Source: JACDAL01 sp035646635 (GTDB lineage: Bacteria; Actinomycetota; CADDZG01; WHSQ01). Taken from it: a DNA stretch of 10,702 bases. Position numbers and translations under genes: made by a program. Under the pieces are notes generated by a model, which had not been told where the DNA came from, did not search any database, and worked only from the letters and a program-made list of their open reading frames with translations. The stretch covers positions 1 to 10,702 of the forward strand of contig DASRPA010000174.1 in assembly GCA_035646635.1 (NCBI GenBank). The letters are read 5' to 3'. This document shows, piece by piece, positions 7,340 through 10,702 of the stretch. Each line of letters begins with the position of its first letter. The stretch's first letter is position 1.

Positions 7340-8808
7340 GCGTGCAGGAAAGAAGCGCCGTCTTCGAGACCACAGTCGGGCTTGAGATACACGTTGAGCT
7401 CTCCACACAATCGAAGATGTTCTGCTCCTGCGTAGTCGCCTTTGCGGGCGAACCCAACACGCGTACTTGCCCGGTGTGCCTTGGGCTTCCGGGCTCTTTA
7501 CCGGTGGTCAACGAGAAGGCCGTCGACTCGACCATCAAGATCGGCCTCGCCCTCGACTGCGACATCGCGCCCCGCTCGATCTTTCACCGAAAGAACTACT
7601 TCTATCCAGACATGCCGAAGAACTACCAGATCTCCCAGTACGACCTACCACTGTGCGTGAGCGGGCATCTCGACATCGCAGGTGACTTCGGGGAGTCGGC
7701 CGTGGGCATCACACGCGTGCACCTCGAAGAGGACACCGGCAAGTCGCAACACATGGGCGGAAGCGGGCGCATAGCCGACTCGAGCTACTCACTCGAGGAC
7801 TTCAATCGGGCCGGGACTCCTTTGGTGGAGATCGTCACCGAGCCGGACATGCATTCGACTGAGGAAGCGCGGGTGTTCGTGACCGAGCTGCGCGGCTTGC
7901 TCGAGTCTTTGGGGGTATCGGATGTGCGCATGGAGGAAGGGTCCCTGAGAGTCGATGCCAATGTTTCTGTGAGACGCTCGGGGGAGACCGAACACGGAGT
8001 CAAGGTCGAGATCAAGAACATGAACTCGATCCGCTCGGTCGCAAGAGCGCTTTCCTACGAGGAAAAGCGGCAGCGTGCCGCGCTCGATGCCAACCAGACA
8101 CTTGTCCAGGAAACCCGACACTTCAACGAGAAAACGGGCGAAACCTCGACTCTGCGCAGCAAGGAATACGCCTTCGACTATCGCTATTTCCCCGAACCGG
8201 ATCTCGTTCCACTCGAGCCCTCGGAAGAATGGATCGCCGGCATACGGGCGCAGTTGCCAGAGCTGCCGGTCGAGAAGCGGGTGCGTTTCTCGCACCAATA
8301 CGGACTGACGGAGGCCGACGTTTCGTTGCTGACTTCGACTACGGCGACGGCCGACTGGTTCGAGGCCGCTGCGCGCGCCTATGGAGGCGATGCCAAGAAG
8401 GTCGTCAACTGGATCATCGCCGACCTCTACGGTCTCTTGAACGAGGCCAATATCGAGCTCGCTCAATCACAGATCGCACCTGCTCAACTGGCGGCGCTCG
8501 TGAACATGGTCGACGCCGGCGCCATATCCGGCAGGCAGGCGAAGCTGGTTCTCGGTGAGATGTTCAACAGCGGCGAGGATCCTCGAGACATCGCCTCGGC
8601 GCGTGGCCTGGAGCAGGTGTCGGACACCGGAGCGATCGAGGTCGCGGTCGACGAGGTCATCTCCGAACAGGCCGAGGCCGCCGACAAGGTCCGCGCCGGA
8701 AACCTCGGTACGATCGGCTTCCTGGTGGGCCAGGTGATGAAGAAGACGCGCGGACAAGCCAACCCCAAGCTCGTCAACGAGACTCTCAGAGACAGGCTCG
8801 TGCAGTGA
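7336..8808 (+). CDS. gatB: Glutamyl/aspartyl-tRNA amidotransferase subunit B
   Basis: GatB binds the mischarged tRNA, activates the Glu or Asp carboxyl with ATP, and transfers ammonia from GatA. With the GTG at 7336 it has 490 residues, close to the family norm. The catalytic cradle opens with TTVGLEIHVEL (Glu17 and His19 are in the Mg-binding region). A zinc-knuckle-like set follows, Cys30, Cys32, Cys45 and Cys48 (CSC, CPVC). YPDMPKNYQISQYD, HLEEDTGKSQH, FNRAGTPLVEIVTEPDM and YRYFPEPDL are all hallmark GatB segments. The C-terminal YqeY-like tRNA-binding tail ends in GQANPKLVNETLRDRL. GTG 7336 was chosen because it overlaps the gatA stop (GTGA); GTG 7342 is the alternative. A longer frame from 7303 only adds residues out of gatA. 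Its stop overlaps the SRPBCC gene. Confidence 0.96.
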   Translation: MSVQERSAVFETTVGLEIHVELSTQSKMFCSCVVAFAGEPNTRTCPVCLGLPGSLPVVNEKAVDSTIKIGLALDCDIAPRSIFHRKNYFYPDMPKNYQISQYDLPLCVSGHLDIAGDFGESAVGITRVHLEEDTGKSQHMGGSGRIADSSYSLEDFNRAGTPLVEIVTEPDMHSTEEARVFVTELRGLLESLGVSDVRMEEGSLRVDANVSVRRSGETEHGVKVEIKNMNSIRSVARALSYEEKRQRAALDANQTLVQETRHFNEKTGETSTLRSKEYAFDYRYFPEPDLVPLEPSEEWIAGIRAQLPELPVEKRVRFSHQYGLTEADVSLLTSTTATADWFEAAARAYGGDAKKVVNWIIADLYGLLNEANIELAQSQIAPAQLAALVNMVDAGAISGRQAKLVLGEMFNSGEDPRDIASARGLEQVSDTGAIEVAVDEVISEQAEAADKVRAGNLGTIGFLVGQVMKKTRGQANPKLVNETLRDRLVQ

Positions 8809-9263
8809 TCACGATTGATACGACCGGTGTGCTTCCCGCTCCGCCGGAGGTGGTGTGGAAGCTCATCACCGACTGGGAGCATCAAGGGGATTGGATGCTC
8901 GAGGCCAAAGACTTCAAGGTGCTCACCGAGCATCGAGAGGGAGTCGGCGTCGAGGCCGAGGCGACGGTATCCATCGGAGGTATCAGCACGCGCGACCGCG
9001 TGAGGGTGAGCGGCTGGGATCCTCCACAGCGGCTCGAGATCGAGCACGACGGCTGGGTTTCGGGCCGGGGCGAGTTCAAGCTGACGCCGGTAGGGAAGGA
9101 CCGCACCCATGTGTTCTGGCGGGAGGAGTTGAACCCGCCGCTGGGCGCCCTGGGGACCGTCGGCATGAACCTGTTCCGGCCGATGATGAGCCGTCTCTTC
9201 AAGCGAGACCTGCGCATCCTGGAATCGCTCTGCCGGGTGTCCCACGTCGCCGAGTGGTCGTGA
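8805..9263 (+). CDS. SRPBCC-fold (polyketide cyclase/START-like) protein
   Basis: This 152-residue single-domain protein has a helix-grip fold with a deep hydrophobic pocket that typically binds a small lipid-like ligand. Family signs are the first strand followed by APPEVVWKLITDWEHQGDWM, the middle strands (EAEATVSIGG, RLEIEHDGWVSG, GEFKLTPVG) and the long C-terminal helix (MNLFRPMMSRLFKRDLRILES). It has no signal peptide or membrane segment. The GTG at 8805 overlaps the gatB stop (GTGA), which makes it the last member of the gatCAB translational chain. This coupling suggests co-expression with amidotransferase but gives no hint of substrate. The last codons form the left arm of an 11-bp inverted repeat. 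The fold assignment is good; the function is unknown. Confidence 0.85.
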   Translation: MITIDTTGVLPAPPEVVWKLITDWEHQGDWMLEAKDFKVLTEHREGVGVEAEATVSIGGISTRDRVRVSGWDPPQRLEIEHDGWVSGRGEFKLTPVGKDRTHVFWREELNPPLGALGTVGMNLFRPMMSRLFKRDLRILESLCRVSHVAEWS

Positions 9264-9296
9264 AATGACCTAAAGAGCATCTGATGACCACTCGGC
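9249..9296. repeat. 11-bp perfect inverted repeat at the end of the gat operon
   Basis: GCCGAGTGGTC (9249-9259) and GACCACTCGGC (9286-9296) are perfect reverse complements around a 26-nt loop holding the SRPBCC stop codon. One G-T wobble and one T-A pair extend the stem inward. It may act as an operon terminator without a T-tail, or mark a deletion joint, since the right arm begins the truncated pseudogene. Confidence 0.6.
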
Positions 9297-9649
9297 ATCC
9301 ACGGGCACGGCCCCCGGTCCGCGTCACCATCAACAACCACAATTATCGCAGCACGGTGGCGGTTTATGGGGGCCGGTACTTCCGCCGCTCAACAAGTCCA
9401 ATAGGGAGACGGCTGGCGTCGCCGCCGGAGACGTGATCGAGGTGGAGCTCCGAACGGATGACGAGGCTCGCGCAGTTGACCTGCCCGATGACCTGGCCTC
9501 GGCTGTCGAGGGGCCCCGGAGGCGCAGGCCGTGTTCCAGACCTCTCTCTCGTACTCACACCAACGTGAACACGTCGAGCACATCGCCAAGCAAAGAGGCC
9601 GGAGACGCGGCAGCGGCGGATCGAGCGGACCCTGGATCGCCTTCGCTAG
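9284..9649 (+). pseudogene. YdeI/OmpD-associated (DUF1905-type) protein, degraded by three frameshifts and N-terminal loss
   Basis: Joined across three frames, the sequence reads as one protein of the DUF1905/YdeI family, which has no firm biochemical role. Frame 1 (9284-9382) gives RPPVRVTINNHNYRSTVAVY and GGRYF. Frame 2 (9385-9510) gives PLNKSNRETAGVAAGDVIEV, then DLPDDLASAV. Frame 3 (9513-9587) gives APEAQAVFQTSLSYSHQREH. Frame 4, back in frame 1 phase (9589-9649), gives KRPETRQRRIERTLDRLR and then TAG. Each break fits the loss of one base: near 9383 (TTC C.G CCG), near 9511 (a G/C run) and near 9588 (GCC .AA GCA). The usual N-terminal 25-30 residues before RPPVRV are absent; only MTTRHPRA stands there, right at the inverted repeat. 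Family assignment is from remembered consensus. The neighbouring gat genes are intact, so sequencing error is less likely than true decay. Confidence 0.8.
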
Positions 9650-9650
9650 T

Positions 9651-9690
9651 GGGAGGGGGGCGGTGACGAGCCGCCCCTGCTCCTCCCTTT
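9651..9690 (+). terminator. Strong G/C hairpin, probable terminator of the YdeI-type gene
   Basis: The outer stem GGGAGG/CCTCCC (9651-9656 with 9682-9687) and inner stem GGGGCGG/CCGCCCC (9657-9663 with 9671-9677) enclose a 7-nt loop and leave a 4-nt bulge on the right side. Three T follow. It starts 2 nt after the TAG of the pseudogene, so it probably ended that transcript. The T-tail is short. The stretch 9691-9775 beyond it holds nothing I can assign. Confidence 0.6.
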
Positions 9691-9775
9691 GCGAGCGAGC
9701 AACGCACGCAAACCTGCAATCAGCCTTTGCCCCACTATTACGTTATGGATGCTCGTTCACGTCGGAACCGGGGCG

Positions 9776-10049
9776 ATGTCCGGCGCTCTATGGCGGGGAC
9801 CTCTTCTTGGCGACCGAGTCGGGTTAGCCGTGCTCATCGAGAAGTGCATGCAGGAGCGGGGGCTGTCTTTCAAGCACGCCGTGAACTCGGCGATTAGAGA
9901 GGGCTTGGCCGAGGGCGAGGGGCGGCCGTTTCGAGACCCCCACCTTCCGAATAGGGTTCGATCCCACTATCCCTTCGGATAAAGCCTTGGCGCTTGCAGG
10001 CGAGCTCGAAGATGACGCGCTCGTCTGGAATCTGGCAGCACGCAAGTAG
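9776..10049 (+). pseudogene. VapB-type antitoxin remnant, frameshifted, no VapC beside it
   Basis: The readable part is typical of ribbon-helix-helix VapB antitoxins that neutralise PIN-domain VapC toxins and bind their own promoter. It reads LAVLIEKCMQERGLSFKHAV and NSAIREGLAEGEGRPF to about 9936. Then, in another frame, it reads TFRIGFDPTIPSDKALALAG and ELEDDALVWNLAARK, ending in TAG (10047-10049). The break fits one extra C in the C-run at 9941-9945: four C in place of five would join the halves as FRDPTFRIG. The first beta-strand expected at the start (MRTTxTLDDD-like) is not clean: the bases after the ATG at 9790 look like a damaged version, and an ATG at 9776 is in frame with the central part. 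Without repair the open frame ends at 9982 with a 97-residue limit. No PIN-domain gene follows; the repeats begin 9 bases later. Confidence 0.7.
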
Positions 10050-10057
10050 GGCCCGGA

Positions 10058-10497
10058 CCCCCGGCTCGAACTTTGTGCCCGGGACCACATGGGAGGTGGT
10101 TTACGGCTCCCGGCCCCCGACCCCCGGCTCGAACTTTGTGCCCGGGACCACGTGGGAGGTGGTTTACGGCTCAAAGTTGGTCGGCCCCCGGCCCCCCGGC
10201 TCGAACTTTGTGCCCGGGACCACATGGGAGGTGGTTTACGGCTCCCGGCGCCCGCCCCTGAGCTGGCTCGAAGCCAGATTAGGGGCGGATTCCGCACCTT
10301 TCCTGGCACAAAGCCGGGTAAGGGGGGCCTCCGCCCGGCCACCCCGCTCTCGGCTCGAACCTTGTCGCCGCAACCACTTGTGAAGTGGTAGGGACGCAAA
10401 TGTTCCGACCCCGGCTGACCCGGGCCCGGTTTCCGGCCCCCAGCCCGCCTCCGGCTCGAACCTTGTCGCCGAAACTACCTGTGAGGTGGTCGGAGCG
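10058..10497 (+). repeat. Array of five 45-nt hairpin elements
   Basis: Five gap-free copies of a 45-nt core start with GGCTCGAAC: 10063-10107, 10126-10170, 10198-10242, 10352-10396 and 10453-10497. Copies 1 and 3 are identical and copy 2 differs by one base; these three sit in longer 52-nt units starting CCCCCGG with periods of 63 and 72. Copies 4 and 5 are diverged (GAACCTTGTCGCCG in place of GAACTTTGTGCCCG). Each has a hairpin near its 3' end: ACCAC/GTGGT in copies 1-3, ACCACTT-GTG-AAGTGGT in copy 4, ACTACCT-GTG-AGGTGGT in copy 5. The T-A to C-G pair change between copies 4 and 5 keeps the stem, which supports a structured RNA or DNA element. No protein is convincingly encoded here. Confidence 0.85.
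10252..10288. repeat. 37-nt two-tier hairpin between array copies 3 and 4
   Basis: The outer stem CCGCCCCT/AGGGGCGG (8 bp) and inner stem CTGGCT/AGCCAG (6 bp, loop CGA) are separated by a symmetric 3+3 internal loop. It lies in the repeat array between unrelated-looking spacer sequence. Downstream at 10305-10313, GGCACAAAG is the exact reverse complement of CTTTGTGCC in copies 1-3, so a larger fold-back is possible. A terminator or a mobile-element end are both possible; no T-run follows. Confidence 0.6.
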
Positions 10498-10516
10498 AGC
10501 CGGGCCGGCGGGCGGC

Positions 10517-10592
10517 CAGGTAGTCAATCGCGCTCGGCGCGCCTGGGGGTACGGAATCGGTACTCAGGCGCGCTTTGGGCGCGTTTGAGTAC
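10517..10592 (-). repeat. 76-bp dispersed hairpin repeat, copy B (inverted relative to copy A)
   Basis: On the minus strand this copy starts GTACTCAAACGCGC and ends GACTACCTG, exactly as copy A does at 3386-3461, with the same length and about 80 percent identity by hand count. The shared blocks are the two ends, the central GTACCGA-TCCGTAC and the GCGCG cores. It ends 4 bp from the stop of the minus-strand gene at the right edge, so, like copy A, it lies just downstream of a gene. Confidence 0.8.
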
Positions 10593-10596
10593 GGCA

Positions 10597-10702
10597 CTAT
10601 GGACCTTCAGCCACCTCTTCGGTGGCGGCCCTCATCGCGCCGGCCCCCTGGTAGGCCGTGCGGAGCCCCATCACCAGCACGAAAACGGCGAAGACCTTCG
10701 TG
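10597..10702 (-). CDS. C-terminal end of a probable membrane protein (start lies right of the window)
   Basis: The minus strand is open from the right edge to TAG at 10599-10597 and gives 34 residues, starting TKVFAVFVLVMGLRTAYQGA and ending in an acidic tail (ATEEVAEGP). The hydrophobic run VFAVFVLVMGL followed by Arg looks like the last membrane helix of an integral membrane protein and its cytosolic tail. Such endings occur in TauE/SafE-type permeases among others, but the piece is too short to name. It was too short for ordinary gene calling inside this window. Repeat copy B lies directly downstream. Confidence 0.5.
   Translation of the reverse strand, partial: TKVFAVFVLVMGLRTAYQGAGAMRAATEEVAEGP

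Noticed and set aside
10063..10107. tRNA gene suggested by the T-loop-like GGCTCGAAC
   Set aside because: No acceptor, D or anticodon arms can be folded around it. The similarity is limited to a few bases.
9824..10399. Minus-strand open frame (191 aa) and plus-strand frame 9994-10383 with repeated peptides such as SNFVPGTTWEVVYGS
   Set aside because: The repetition comes from the hairpin array. Periods of 63 and 72 happen to keep frame for copies 1-3, but copies 4 and 5 fall out of frame, and the frames also run through the antitoxin remnant.
10058..10497. CRISPR array
   Set aside because: Repeats are 45-52 nt with gaps of about 11-20 nt and then over 50 nt, two of five copies are diverged, the gaps are C/G filler, and no cas gene is in the window.
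10517..10592. Terminal inverted repeats of a composite transposon together with copy A
   Set aside because: No transposase lies between the copies, the enclosed genes are housekeeping, and the copies have diverged to about 80 percent. I saw no target-site duplication.

Overview
The window is high-GC, gene-dense DNA from a bacterium that looks like an actinobacterium, possibly an uncultivated lineage. The signs are GTG and TTG starts, chains of 4-bp ATGA/GTGA overlaps, a GatCAB amidotransferase operon, TANNNT boxes 6-7 nt before start codons (the leaderless layout common in Actinobacteria), and an RTX-repeat protein with the Cys-x-Gly head common in actinobacterial secretomes. The lineage is inferred from style, not from a marker-gene tree.

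Left part (1-3512): the 3' end of greA (transcript cleavage factor) runs off the left edge. Its TAG stop overlaps the TAG stop of a convergent metal-dependent amidohydrolase. A 170-bp divergent gap follows, then a two-gene unit made of a secreted or membrane-anchored SGNH (GDSL-type) hydrolase and a coupled 339-aa protein of unknown function. A convergent gap (3337-3512) carries copy A of a 76-bp repeat.

Middle (3513-5570): on the minus strand, a secreted RTX-type calcium-binding repeat protein is followed 5 bp later by a membrane protein with a bacterial PH domain and a C-terminal SHOCT motif. A divergent promoter gap separates this pair from the next operon.

Core operon (5571-9263): gatC-gatA-gatB, the glutamyl/aspartyl-tRNA amidotransferase, and a small SRPBCC-fold protein are joined by three consecutive 4-bp overlaps. 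This is the housekeeping centre of the window.

Right part (9264-10702): this is a decaying accessory stretch. It holds a YdeI/DUF1905-type pseudogene with three frameshifts and a missing N-terminus, a hairpin that looks like its terminator, a frameshifted VapB-type antitoxin remnant with no VapC toxin next to it, and five copies of a 45-nt hairpin-forming element. Copy B of the 76-bp repeat follows in opposite orientation to copy A, then the 3' end of a minus-strand membrane protein. I see no new defence or biosynthetic system. The most unusual content is the two repeat families and the pseudogene pair.
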